Assembly (NCBI GenBank): GCA_016708765.1
Contig: JADJFD010000006.1
Span: forward strand, 1 to 64,000
Reading direction: 5' to 3'
From: Chitinophagaceae bacterium
Lineage (GTDB): Bacteria; Bacteroidota; Bacteroidia; Chitinophagales; Chitinophagaceae
DNA length: 64,000 nt
Positions 42,987 to 51,818 of the stretch are shown piece after piece (position 1 is the stretch's first letter; every line of letters starts with the position of its first letter). The translations under genes were made by a program, and so were the position numbers. The notes under the pieces are model-generated. The model did not search any database and was not told the DNA's origin. It saw only the letters and a program-made list of their open reading frames with translations.

Positions 42987-43709
42987 TTCTTTTTTCAGTT
43001 TCTTAAACTCAATATCCAATATCTCAAACTTTGCTGCATCTGGCCAACTGTAATGCCACCATTCTTTTTCATAAGCTTTAAATCCGTATTTCTCCATTAG
43101 AGATTTTAGAAGTAGTCTGTTTTGTAAAATATCTTTCGATAGTTTGGTAAAACTATGATGCGCAGTATCTGAAAAATTGTCAAAACCTGTTCCCATATTC
43201 AGTTCATTGTTATTTGATAAATTGATAATGGTTAAGTCAACAGCAGTTCCCCGGTTATGTCCGCTGCCATTTCTTGGATGGGCAACATAGTCCTCATCTT
43301 TTACCAGTTCCCAAAACTTTACTGTAACAGCATACGGTCTGTATGCATCAAAAATTTTTAGTCCAAAGCCTTTTGTTTTTAATTCCTGTTGCACTTTTTT
43401 CAATGCATTTGCTGCAGGCAAACGAAGGAAGGTGACTGAAGTATTTGCCGGATACATTAGCCGTTTCATAAAATTATTAGTGCTGGCATACCGGAAATCA
43501 TATTTAATTTCTGGTATCAGGCTTTTCAGTTCAATCATCCTTTTTGTTGAATCAGCACTTACTTGTTCTTTGTAATGTTTCAATTTATCCGTCACAGCAG
43601 GTCGTTTGTACGAGTCTTCTTGTGCAATCGTTTCGCTACCAACAAATGTCAGTAGAATGAGGATTACTATCCAACGGAAGCGAAAAAAAATATTTATATT
43701 GTTATGCAT
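42981..43709 (-). CDS. VanX-like D-Ala-D-Ala dipeptidase (M15)
   Basis: 242 residues with a signal anchor or peptide (residues 1-29). The zinc site is SGHNRGTAVDLTI (His and Asp) and EWWHY (catalytic Glu and zinc His). IKYDFRYASTNNFM and DAYRP are conserved substrate-side motifs. Cleaves D-Ala-D-Ala, probably in recycling of wall peptides in the periplasm. The antibiotic-resistance role of VanX is not implied. Confidence 0.9.
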   Translation of the reverse strand: MHNNINIFFRFRWIVILILLTFVGSETIAQEDSYKRPAVTDKLKHYKEQVSADSTKRMIELKSLIPEIKYDFRYASTNNFMKRLMYPANTSVTFLRLPAANALKKVQQELKTKGFGLKIFDAYRPYAVTVKFWELVKDEDYVAHPRNGSGHNRGTAVDLTIINLSNNNELNMGTGFDNFSDTAHHSFTKLSKDILQNRLLLKSLMEKYGFKAYEKEWWHYSWPDAAKFEILDIEFKKLKKEL

Positions 43710-43766
43710 ATTGGTAGGTAAACTTACTATAAAACCACGATAAGCACCAAGCCGCTAACTGAATTT

Positions 43767-45041
43767 ATGACCACCCAAAACTATTCTATCCTTTCATTGC
43801 AGGTTTCTTTTTTATGCCTGATAGTTTTTGCTTCATGTAAAGGCAAAGAAAAAAGAAGTGAATATTTTACAAGCAGTCCACAGGAGCTGAATGAGAAAGC
43901 AAAAGAATTAATCAGTAGCACATTCCAACAGAGTTCATTGCCATCTTTTTTGTCAGGCGATTCCTCCTTTGTGTTTTCACAAAAAGAATTTGTGGCATTT
44001 CTCTATTCCGGAAAAGAATATACAACCAATTGGTGTAGTAAAGAAAATTGGTTAGCAAGCGGTGACTCTTTGTATCATTTCATTGAGAATGCACAATTGT
44101 ATGGCTTGTTTCCTGAAGATTACCATGCAGATGCGCTAAGATTGATCAGAAATAAATTTACTGCTGATAGTTTGGGCAAAAGCGATAGAAAAGATGCTGC
44201 CTTGTGGGCTAAAGCAGATATAATGTTGACAGACGCTTTTGTGCAAATTGTAAAAGATATAAAAATAGGTAGGCTTCCGGATGATAGTATATCGCTAAGA
44301 AAAGATTCTGTGTTGTCCAACGAGTTTTATCAACAACAATTAACAGCAGTTTCATCAAATGGATTAATTTCTACCATTAAATCATTAGAACCAAAACAGC
44401 CTGAATATGCATTATTAAAATCAGGGATTAAGAAATTTCTTGATAGTTCAGATTATAGAAAGTTTACAGTGATACCATATCCTGAAAAAAATCGACAAAA
44501 ATTTCATCTTGCATTGCAAAAGCGATTGTACGAAGGCCGCTTTATAAGTTTTGATAGCACTGCGGCAGATTCAACACAAATAGCAGATGCTGTAAAACTG
44601 TTTCAAAAGAAAAAAGGAATTGCAGTGGATGGAGTAGCAGGAGAAGGTACCGTAAGAATGTTGAATGTAAGCGATAGGGAAAAGTTTATTCGGATTGCTA
44701 TTAGCATGGATAAGTACAAGTTGCTGCCAGAGAAAATGCCGGCAAAATATATTTGGGTTAATACTTCTTCCAATTATTTGCAAGTAATAAACGGAGATAA
44801 AGTTGACTTGTCATCAAAAGTAATTAGTGGTAAAGCCAAAACAAGAACTCCTTTATTAAACAGTGCAGTTTCAGTTATCATTACTTATCCTCAATGGGTG
44901 CCGCCGCCAAGTATTGTTGGCAAAGAAATATTACCAGCTGTCAAGAAGAATCCCGGTTATCTGGCTCGTAAAGGATTTAGTTTAGTTGATTCAAAAGGAA
45001 ACGAAGTAGATCCATATTCGGTGGATTGGTCGGGTGCATGA
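43767..45041 (+). CDS. L,D-transpeptidase (YcbB type), N-terminal part
   Basis: 424 residues: signal or lipoprotein peptide (FASC), a large N-terminal domain, a peptidoglycan-binding domain (FQKKKGIAVDGVAGEGTVRMLN) and the start of the YkuD domain (YIWVNTSSNYLQVI, ISGKAKTRTPLL, PQWVPPPSI). The catalytic block with SHGCxR is not present. The sequence jumps from VDWSG to the tail of the domain in another frame, so about 40-60 residues and the nucleophile Cys are lost. Inactive as given. Confidence 0.85.
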   Translation: MTTQNYSILSLQVSFLCLIVFASCKGKEKRSEYFTSSPQELNEKAKELISSTFQQSSLPSFLSGDSSFVFSQKEFVAFLYSGKEYTTNWCSKENWLASGDSLYHFIENAQLYGLFPEDYHADALRLIRNKFTADSLGKSDRKDAALWAKADIMLTDAFVQIVKDIKIGRLPDDSISLRKDSVLSNEFYQQQLTAVSSNGLISTIKSLEPKQPEYALLKSGIKKFLDSSDYRKFTVIPYPEKNRQKFHLALQKRLYEGRFISFDSTAADSTQIADAVKLFQKKKGIAVDGVAGEGTVRMLNVSDREKFIRIAISMDKYKLLPEKMPAKYIWVNTSSNYLQVINGDKVDLSSKVISGKAKTRTPLLNSAVSVIITYPQWVPPPSIVGKEILPAVKKNPGYLARKGFSLVDSKGNEVDPYSVDWSGA

Positions 45042-45291
45042 ATGGCAGCAGTTGGCTTTTTATTTATTTCGAAATGACAGTAGTTTGAATGCCGGTAATA
45101 ATTTCACAAGAATAGACACAGTAAAGGCATTGCTTGCCAGAAAGCAGAAGCGAAACTTTTCGATTAAGAACAAAATGCCTTTATTTATCCGAAATGTTAC
45201 TTGCGAAGGCAGAAATGGGAACATTCTGTTTTATGATGATATTTATGGAGAAGATAAAATGATCCGGCAGAAATATTTTGCTACTAAATGA
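45034..45291 (+). CDS. L,D-transpeptidase, C-terminal tail
   Basis: 85 residues matching the end of YcbB-type proteins: EWQQLAFYLFRND directly follows the missing SHGC block in relatives, and LFYDDIYGEDKMI is the usual terminus. It begins inside the remains GGTGCATG, perhaps the HGC region. Confidence 0.75.
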   Translation: MHEWQQLAFYLFRNDSSLNAGNNFTRIDTVKALLARKQKRNFSIKNKMPLFIRNVTCEGRNGNILFYDDIYGEDKMIRQKYFATK

Positions 45292-45411
45292 GCCAGATAA
45301 TTTCATAACAAACAAAAAAGTGATTATTTGCGGCAATTAGGAAAAATACCAACACTTGATCTAGCTGATAATTAGTTAAATAATTTATTTCCACATGTTG
45401 AACATAGCTGT

Positions 45412-45419
45412 TACTTTTG
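45412..45419 (+). promoter_or_regulatory. Putative -7 box for the OmpA-family gene
   Basis: TACTTTTG, 28 nt before the start at 45448; no clear -33. Confidence 0.4.
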
Positions 45420-45447
45420 TCCAGTTTTAAAACCAAACGATTTCTTT

Positions 45448-46788
45448 ATGAAGAAGATATTATCATTATTATTTGCTCTGTACCTTTTAGTGCCATCCGG
45501 TTTCGGTCAGGATGATGAAATTATGCCAAAATCATTGGGAATAAGCTTTTTCCTTAATGACTTTGTTACTGCATCGAGAATTCGTACAACTTCATTGTCT
45601 TCAGTTTTACGAAATAAGTCTGTAGCTAAATTTAGTGAAATGACTCCTGGAATAGCCGTCAATTATTATAAAGGCATAAAAAGGCATTTGGATCTTGCCG
45701 CTTCTCTTGGTGGTTCATTCATACGCTATCCTATGCCCTCAAAGTCGTTTGCAAACAATAACTTTTTATTAGAGGCAAATGCTTCGGTAAATTTTAAATT
45801 GACCTCTGAAAAATACTGGTTTCAACCATATTTAACCGCTGGGATTGGCGGTCATAAATATCTAGGATATTATGGTGCATTCATGCCATTAGGAGCTGGT
45901 TTTAAAATAAATCTCTTTGATGAAGCATATATTCTTGCAAGTTCTACTTATAGAGTTCCCATTACTACTGAAACCGCTAATTATCATTTTCAGCATAGTA
46001 TAGGTGTTTTAGGCAGGTTAACTAAAAAGAAGGAGCCTGTAGTTATAGCACCACCTCCTCCTCCGCCTCCTGCTGATAGAGATGGTGATGGTATAATTGA
46101 TACAGAAGATAAATGCCCAGATGTGAAAGGCTTGGCCAAATACCAAGGTTGTCCAGTGCCTGATACTGATAAAGATGGTATTAATGACGAAGAAGATAAA
46201 TGCCCTACAGTTGCTGGCCTTGCCCGTTATCAGGGTTGTCCGGTGCCGGATACTGATAAAGATGGCATCAATGATGAAGAAGATAAATGTCCAACTGTTG
46301 CCGGGCTTGCCCGTTATCAAGGTTGTCCTGTGCCAGATACAGATGGTGATGGTATAAATGATGAAGAAGACAGATGTCCTAAATTAAAAGGAACTGCTGC
46401 TAATCAGGGTTGCCCTGAAATAAAGCCAGAAGATAAAAAGAGAGTAGAAGTAGCAGCTAAAAATATATTGTTTGTAACTGGAAAATCTACACTTCAATCC
46501 AAATCTTTCAAAGGTCTTAATGAAGTGGTAGCTGTCATGAATGAAAACCCTGATATGTTATTGGCTATTGACGGGCATACAGATTCTGATGGAAGCGAAG
46601 AAATGAATCAAAAGTTAAGTGATGGCCGTGCAGCTTCTGTAAAAGCATATCTTGTTAGTAAAGGAATTGATGAAGCTAGAATTACTGCTACAGGCCACGG
46701 AGAGTTGGAACCAATTGCAACTAATAAAACGGCTGCAGGTAAACAACAAAACCGCCGTTCAGAACTAACATTGAGCTATTTTAAATAA
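45448..46788 (+). CDS. OmpA-family outer-membrane protein with TSP3 repeats
   Basis: 446 residues: signal peptide, an N-terminal beta-barrel-like domain (to about 190), a proline run, then four thrombospondin type 3 calcium repeats (DTDKDGINDEEDKCP type). The C-terminal OmpA domain (TGKSTLQSKSF, then AIDGHTDSDGSEEMNQKLSDGRA) binds peptidoglycan. Two of the TSP3 units are near-identical at DNA level (66-bp period, about 46150-46330). Anchors the outer membrane to the wall. Confidence 0.92.
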   Translation: MKKILSLLFALYLLVPSGFGQDDEIMPKSLGISFFLNDFVTASRIRTTSLSSVLRNKSVAKFSEMTPGIAVNYYKGIKRHLDLAASLGGSFIRYPMPSKSFANNNFLLEANASVNFKLTSEKYWFQPYLTAGIGGHKYLGYYGAFMPLGAGFKINLFDEAYILASSTYRVPITTETANYHFQHSIGVLGRLTKKKEPVVIAPPPPPPPADRDGDGIIDTEDKCPDVKGLAKYQGCPVPDTDKDGINDEEDKCPTVAGLARYQGCPVPDTDKDGINDEEDKCPTVAGLARYQGCPVPDTDGDGINDEEDRCPKLKGTAANQGCPEIKPEDKKRVEVAAKNILFVTGKSTLQSKSFKGLNEVVAVMNENPDMLLAIDGHTDSDGSEEMNQKLSDGRAASVKAYLVSKGIDEARITATGHGELEPIATNKTAAGKQQNRRSELTLSYFK

Positions 46789-46809
46789 TAGAAAAGAATA
46801 TTTAAGTTG

Positions 46810-46842
46810 AAAATGTCCCGGTTCCTCCGGGACATTTTTTTT
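46810..46842 (+). terminator. Terminator after the OmpA-family gene
   Basis: Stem ATGTCCCGG with CCGGGACAT, loop of five, then eight T. Confidence 0.85.
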
Positions 46843-46919
46843 GCAAGTGTCACAATCCTTTATTTTATCCACAAAGAATGTTTCGATTTCAATAGTCTAA
46901 AATAGTGGATGTTTTCCCC

Positions 46920-46927
46920 TACCTTTG
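46920..46927 (+). promoter_or_regulatory. Putative -7 box for fusA
   Basis: TACCTTTG, followed at 46931-46942 by a short CTCG/CGAG hairpin at the expected 5' end of the transcript. Leader of about 60 nt to fusA. Confidence 0.55.
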
Positions 46928-46989
46928 CGCCTCGAAAACCGAGAAGGTTTATTATTAATTTGATTTAAACAACTGAAAATAAAGCAGTC

Positions 46990-49134
46990 ATGGCAGACTT
47001 AAAATTTCAAAGAAACTTTGGTATTGCGGCACATATCGATGCCGGTAAAACAACTACAACAGAACGTATCCTCCGTTACACAGGAATGATTCACCGTATT
47101 GGTGAAGTGCATGATGGTGCAGCTACTACTGACTGGATGGAGCAGGAAAAAGAAAGAGGTATTACTATTACTTCTGCTGCTGTTAGTTGTCAGTGGAATT
47201 TTCCTACCGATAAAGGAACAGCTACGGCAGATACAAAGCCATACAATTTTAATATTATAGATACTCCCGGTCACGTTGACTTTACTGTGGAGGTAGAACG
47301 TTCAATGAGAGTGTTGGATGGTCTTATTGCATTGTTCTCAGCTGTTGATGGTGTTGAGCCACAGTCTGAAACTGTTTGGCGCCAGGCAAACCGCTACAAG
47401 GTTCCCCGTATCGGTTTTGTAAACAAGATGGACCGTTCCGGTGCCGACTTCCTGATGGTGGTTAAGCAGGTTAAAGATATGTTGGGTTCTAAAGCAGTTC
47501 CTCTTCAATTGCCTATAGGTGCTGAAGATGATTTCATAGGTGTTGTTGACCTTATCAAAATGAAAGGTATCATCTGGCATATGGAAACCGAGGGAATGAC
47601 TTTTGATGAGATTGAGATTCCTGCGGACATGCTTGAAGAAGCAAAACTGTGGAGAGCTAATCTGGTAGAAGCCGTAGCAGAATACGATGACCAGTTAATG
47701 GAAAAATTCTTCGATAATCCGGATTCTATTTCTGAGGATGAAATACATGAAGCAGTTCGTAAAGCAACTGTTGACCTTAGCATCGTTCCAATGATGTGTG
47801 GTTCTTCATTGAAGAATAAAGGAGTGCAAACAGCGTTAGATGGAGTTTGCCGTTATCTTCCTTCACCATTAGATATTCCTGATACTGTTGGTTTAGACCC
47901 AGAAACTGGGGAACAGATTTCTCGTAAGCCGGACCCTAAAGCACCTTTTGCTGCATTGGCGTTTAAAATCATGACTGATCCATTTGTTGGTCGTTTGGCA
48001 TTCTTCCGTTGCTATTCTGGACACTTGGACGCAGGTTCTTATGTACTAAATGTAAGAAGTGGTAAGAAAGAAAGAATCAGCCGGATCATGAAGATGTTTG
48101 CAAACAAGCAAAACCCAATTGATTTTATTGAAGCCGGTGATATTGGCGCTGCAGTAGGATTTAAAGAAATTAAAACAGGTGATACATTGTGTGATGAGAA
48201 TCATCCAATCACTTTGGAAAATATGTTTATCCCAGAACCGGTTATCGCAGTTGCTATTGAGCCAAAAACGCAGGTAGATGTTGATAAAATGGGTATGGCG
48301 ATTTCCAAATTGGTTGAGGAAGATCCAACACTGCGTGTAAATACAGATGAAGAAACTGGACAAACTATTCTTCGTGGAATGGGTGAACTTCACTTGGAGA
48401 TCATTATCGATCGTATGCGTCGTGAGTTTAAAGTAGAAGTAAACCAAGGTGCACCGCAGGTAGCCTATAAAGAAGCATTCCAGGCAACAGTTACTCACCG
48501 TGAAACTTTGAAAAAGCAAACGGGTGGTCGTGGTAAATTTGCTGATATACAATTTGATTTAGGACCTGTTGATGCTGAGTGGAAAGCAGAAAATCCTGAT
48601 AAACATTATCAGTTTGTAAACGGACTTTTTGGTGGATCGATTCCTAAGGAATTTGTTCCAGCTATTACTAAAGGATTTGAACAATCAATGACTACTGGTG
48701 TGTTAGCAAGCTATCCGGTTGATAATATGAAGATCCGTGTTTTTGACGGTAGTTTCCATGCTGTTGACTCTGATGCAATGTCTTTTGAATTATGTGCAAA
48801 GCAAGGTTTCCGTGAAGCTGCAAGAAAAGCAAAACCAGTTTTATTGGAGCCGATCATGAAAGTAGAAGTAATTACTCCTGCATTATATATGGGTGATGTA
48901 ACTGGTGACCTTAACCGTCGTCGTGGTATGTTGGAAGGAATGGATACAAGGGCTGGTGCTGAAGTTATCAAAGCAAAAGTTCCATTGAGCGAAATGTTTG
49001 GTTATGTTACTCAGCTTCGTTCATTGAGTTCTGGCCGTGCTTCTTCTACAATGGAGTTTTCACACTATAACCCTGCACCAACCAATATAGCTGAGGAAGT
49101 GATTGCAAAGATTAAAGGCAAAGTGTCGGCTTAA
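46990..49134 (+). CDS. fusA: Elongation factor G
   Basis: GTPase for ribosomal translocation. 714 residues. G1 AHIDAGKTTTTE (residues 14-25), effector region ERGITITSAA, DTPGHVDF and NKMDRSGAD. Domains II-V complete, including SSGRASSTMEFSHY near the end. It has its own promoter and terminator, so it is not simply part of a str operon here; rpsL and rpsG are not adjacent upstream. Confidence 0.97.
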   Translation: MADLKFQRNFGIAAHIDAGKTTTTERILRYTGMIHRIGEVHDGAATTDWMEQEKERGITITSAAVSCQWNFPTDKGTATADTKPYNFNIIDTPGHVDFTVEVERSMRVLDGLIALFSAVDGVEPQSETVWRQANRYKVPRIGFVNKMDRSGADFLMVVKQVKDMLGSKAVPLQLPIGAEDDFIGVVDLIKMKGIIWHMETEGMTFDEIEIPADMLEEAKLWRANLVEAVAEYDDQLMEKFFDNPDSISEDEIHEAVRKATVDLSIVPMMCGSSLKNKGVQTALDGVCRYLPSPLDIPDTVGLDPETGEQISRKPDPKAPFAALAFKIMTDPFVGRLAFFRCYSGHLDAGSYVLNVRSGKKERISRIMKMFANKQNPIDFIEAGDIGAAVGFKEIKTGDTLCDENHPITLENMFIPEPVIAVAIEPKTQVDVDKMGMAISKLVEEDPTLRVNTDEETGQTILRGMGELHLEIIIDRMRREFKVEVNQGAPQVAYKEAFQATVTHRETLKKQTGGRGKFADIQFDLGPVDAEWKAENPDKHYQFVNGLFGGSIPKEFVPAITKGFEQSMTTGVLASYPVDNMKIRVFDGSFHAVDSDAMSFELCAKQGFREAARKAKPVLLEPIMKVEVITPALYMGDVTGDLNRRRGMLEGMDTRAGAEVIKAKVPLSEMFGYVTQLRSLSSGRASSTMEFSHYNPAPTNIAEEVIAKIKGKVSA

Positions 49135-49156
49135 AATATTCAGAGTTTATTTATAC

Positions 49157-49187
49157 AATCCCATGGCCTTTGTCATGGGATTTTTTT
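49157..49187 (+). terminator. Terminator of fusA
   Basis: TCCCATG (49159-49165) with CATGGGA (49174-49180), then seven T. Confidence 0.85.
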
Positions 49188-49317
49188 ATTACTTAACTAA
49201 AATCAACAATATCTCTCTCTTATGGCATTGTGTTTGTTGATAAAGCGTAAGGCTCCAACTCGTTTTTAGGAATCCTTAATAGCTATTTAGCTGGTATGAA
49301 AAACAAAAGATTAAAAG

Positions 49318-49343
49318 AAAAGGACTCACTGTTGAGTCCTTTT
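49318..49343. terminator. Second hairpin in the fusA-rpsJ spacer
   Basis: Perfect 11-bp stem AAAAGGACTCA with its complement around a 4-base loop; terminator-like in both directions. The 403-bp spacer 49135-49537 holds this, the fusA terminator and the rpsJ promoter, and no gene. Confidence 0.6.
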
Positions 49344-49475
49344 CTCCTTTTAGCATAAAAGCAATACTTTATCTGAAATTCAAATAATCATTGAATATTG
49401 AAGATCAATCAAATAGGGTCGGAATAGATGTTTGAAAAATAGTTTGTCCACACTCTTAAAAATATTCAATAACTA

Positions 49476-49507
49476 TTTGGATGGAATGACTCTCACCCTT
49501 ACCTTTG
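49476..49507 (+). promoter_or_regulatory. Promoter of the S10-spc ribosomal protein cluster
   Basis: TTTG at 49476-49479 and TACCTTTG at 49500-49507 with a 20-nt spacer. The leader then carries a CCCAA/TTGGG hairpin (about 49512-49529) just before rpsJ, a possible site for regulation. Confidence 0.7.
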
Positions 49508-49537
49508 CACTCCCAAAAGAAAATTGGGATTTTACAC

Positions 49538-49843
49538 ATGTCGCAAAGAATCAGAATAAAACTACAGTCTTACGATCACAACTTGGTTGATAAATCAGCT
49601 GAAAAGATCGTTAAAACAGTACGCAGTACTGGCGCAGTTGTCACAGGACCAATTCCTTTACCTACTCGTCGTAAAATATTTACTGTGTTACGTTCACCCC
49701 ATGTTAATAAGAAAAGCCGTGAGCAGTTCCAATTAGCAACGCATAAGCGTTTATTGGATATCTACACGTCTAGTTCTAGAACAGTGGATGCTCTAAGTAA
49801 GTTAGATCTTCCAAGTGGTGTGGAAGTAGAGATTAAAGCGTAG
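49538..49843 (+). CDS. rpsJ: 30S ribosomal protein S10
   Basis: 101 residues from ATG 49538 (MSQRIRIKLQSYDHNLVDKS), the standard start; the longer frame from 49505 runs into the promoter. TGPIPLPTRRKIFTVLRSPHVNKKSREQF is the NusE signature region in part. Also an antitermination factor with NusB. First gene of the cluster. Confidence 0.97.
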   Translation: MSQRIRIKLQSYDHNLVDKSAEKIVKTVRSTGAVVTGPIPLPTRRKIFTVLRSPHVNKKSREQFQLATHKRLLDIYTSSSRTVDALSKLDLPSGVEVEIKA

Positions 49844-49879
49844 AATAAAGAAAGAGGCTTGCCTCATTAGTTCTTATAA

Positions 49880-50075
49880 ATTGAATTTTAAATTTTAGCT
49901 AACTCTCAATTTTGCTCAGGCAAGAAAAAAGAGCTCTGGCCGATAAACATAAAACAAGCCATTCAGGGTTTGTTTACTACCGGTACTTCCCCAGAAAGGA
50001 AAAGGTCGGTAGCAAACGGGGATTGACCCTTCGTTACACTCAGGGTGACAATGTCACTGCTAACGAAGAATGTCC
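49880..50075. repeat. Repeat-like insert between rpsJ and rplC
   Basis: The 263-bp gap between these two normally tight genes contains GGTCGGTAGCAAAC and TTCGTTACACTCAGGGTGACA-like sequence, a common intergenic repeat style. A 62-codon open frame here has no protein-like features. Confidence 0.5.
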
Positions 50076-50106
50076 CAATAACCTTGAATGCATAAATTGA
50101 ACAACC

Positions 50107-50724
50107 ATGAAAGGTATTATTGGGAAAAAAATTGGGATGACCAGCATTTTCGATCCTTCCGGCAAACAAACTGCCTGTACGATTATAGAAGCTGGCCCAT
50201 GTGTTGTTACCCAGGTTAAAACAACCGAGTCTGACGGGTACAATGCTCTTTCGCTTTCTTTTGGCGATAAAAAAGAAAAGCACTCCACTAAAGCAGAAGT
50301 TAATCACTACGCAAAAGCTCAGACAGCTCCAAAGAGATTTACAAAAGAATTTCGCAACTATTCCATAGAAAAAAATATTGGTGAAACAATTACACTTGAC
50401 ATTTTCGCTGAAGGCGATAAAGTTGAAGTAGTAGGAACAACTAAAGGAAAAGGTTTCCAGGGTGTTGTAAAGCGTCATGGTTTCCATGGTGTAGGTCAGC
50501 AGTCTCACGGTCAGCATGATCGTCAGAGAGCTCCGGGTTCATTAGGTAACTCTTCAGATGCTGCAAGAGTTATGAAAGGAATGAAAATGGCCGGACGTAT
50601 GGGTAATGACCGTGTGAAAATGAAAGGTCTGAATGTTGTAAAGATTTTTGCAGAAAAAAATTATATCCTTGTTAGTGGTTCAGTACCTGGACATAACGGT
50701 TCAATTGTTTTAATTCAGAAATAA
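50107..50724 (+). CDS. rplC: 50S ribosomal protein L3
   Basis: 205 residues beginning MKGIIGKKIGMTSIFDPSGK. GKGFQGVVKRHGF and PGSLGNSSDAARVMKGMKMAGRMG are the L3 signatures; binds near the peptidyl-transferase centre. Confidence 0.97.
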   Translation: MKGIIGKKIGMTSIFDPSGKQTACTIIEAGPCVVTQVKTTESDGYNALSLSFGDKKEKHSTKAEVNHYAKAQTAPKRFTKEFRNYSIEKNIGETITLDIFAEGDKVEVVGTTKGKGFQGVVKRHGFHGVGQQSHGQHDRQRAPGSLGNSSDAARVMKGMKMAGRMGNDRVKMKGLNVVKIFAEKNYILVSGSVPGHNGSIVLIQK

Positions 50725-50789
50725 GGTTAAAGAAACTCTGTTTCGGAAAGGTAATCGGAACTCTGTTCCGAAAATAAAAAAAAGAAAAA

Positions 50790-51425
50790 ATGCAAGTTCA
50801 AGTTTTAAATACAAAAGGGAAAGAAACCGGCAGATCGGTAGAACTACCTGAAGATATATTTGGTATCGAACCAAACAATCATGTTATGTATCTGGCTGTT
50901 AAGCAGTATTTAGCTGCTCAGCGTCAGGGAACGCATAAAGTGAAGACCCGTGCAGAAGTACAAGGTGCAAGCCGCAAGCTTCATCGTCAAAAAGGTACTG
51001 GTGGTAGCCGTAAAGGTAATATCCGTAACCCTTTATATAAGGGTGGTGGTACCATCTTCGGTCCAAAGCCTCATGCTTATGATATTAAGTTGAACCGTAA
51101 GGTAAAAGATCTAGCTAAAATTTCTGCTCTTAGTTATAAAGCAAAAGATAATGCGATTGTTATTGTAGAAGACATTACAATGGACTCTCCAAAAACAAAA
51201 AGCTTCTTGGATATTATGGGTAGTTTGAAAGTTGCTGATAAAAAAGCAATGTTCATTATGCCTGAGAATAATGAAAATGTTCAATTGTCAATTCGTAATG
51301 TGCCTTCAGTTTTAGGTGTGTTGCTGAGTGATATCAATACTTACGACATTATTAATTCTGAAGTATTGATTTTGACAGAGAGTGCTGCAAAGATTTTCAC
51401 TGACGAAGAAAAAGCAGAAGCTTAA
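50790..51425 (+). CDS. rplD: 50S ribosomal protein L4
   Basis: 211 residues. The exit-tunnel loop region is AAQRQGTHKVKTRAEVQGASRK followed by GGGTIFGPKPH; ends in the globular domain. Lies between L3 and L23 as usual. In E. coli L4 represses the S10 operon; no matching site is evident here. Confidence 0.97.
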   Translation: MQVQVLNTKGKETGRSVELPEDIFGIEPNNHVMYLAVKQYLAAQRQGTHKVKTRAEVQGASRKLHRQKGTGGSRKGNIRNPLYKGGGTIFGPKPHAYDIKLNRKVKDLAKISALSYKAKDNAIVIVEDITMDSPKTKSFLDIMGSLKVADKKAMFIMPENNENVQLSIRNVPSVLGVLLSDINTYDIINSEVLILTESAAKIFTDEEKAEA

Positions 51426-51450
51426 TTTAAAATATTTTAAAGAAAAAGAA

Positions 51451-51750
51451 ATGAATCCTTCTGACGTATTAATAAAACCCATTTTGACTGAAAAGGCAAA
51501 TGCACAGCAAGATACTTTGCGTCGCTATACTTTCAAAGTGGCAAGAAAATCAAACAAGCTGGAAATTAAAAAGGCTATTGAAACTTTTTATGGTGTTACA
51601 GTTATCAGTGTTAACACTGCTGTATCTCCTGCAAAAGATAGAAGCCGCTTTACTAAAGCTGGTATTTTGAAGGGTCGTAAGCCTGCTTACAAAAAAGCTT
51701 ACGTAACAGTAGCTGAGGGTGAAACAATTGATTTGTATTCAAATATCTAA
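51451..51750 (+). CDS. rplW: 50S ribosomal protein L23
   Basis: 99 residues from ATG 51451 (MNPSDVLIKPILTEKANAQQ); the frame upstream runs into rplD and is not used. Tunnel-exit protein and docking site for SRP and trigger factor. Confidence 0.95.
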   Translation: MNPSDVLIKPILTEKANAQQDTLRRYTFKVARKSNKLEIKKAIETFYGVTVISVNTAVSPAKDRSRFTKAGILKGRKPAYKKAYVTVAEGETIDLYSNI

Positions 51751-51818
51751 CCCTTAACTAAAGTATGGCAATCAACCGCCGCGAAGTGTTGGAATATAAA
51801 ATTTAGAATTAAGAAGAA

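Noticed and set aside
42981..43709. Vancomycin resistance operon because of the VanX-like gene
   Set aside because: No vanH, vanA-type ligase or vanRS is adjacent; the enzyme family also serves peptide recycling.
49912..50100. 62-codon open frame between rpsJ and rplC
   Set aside because: It reads through repeat-like DNA, has no usable family features and no promoter.
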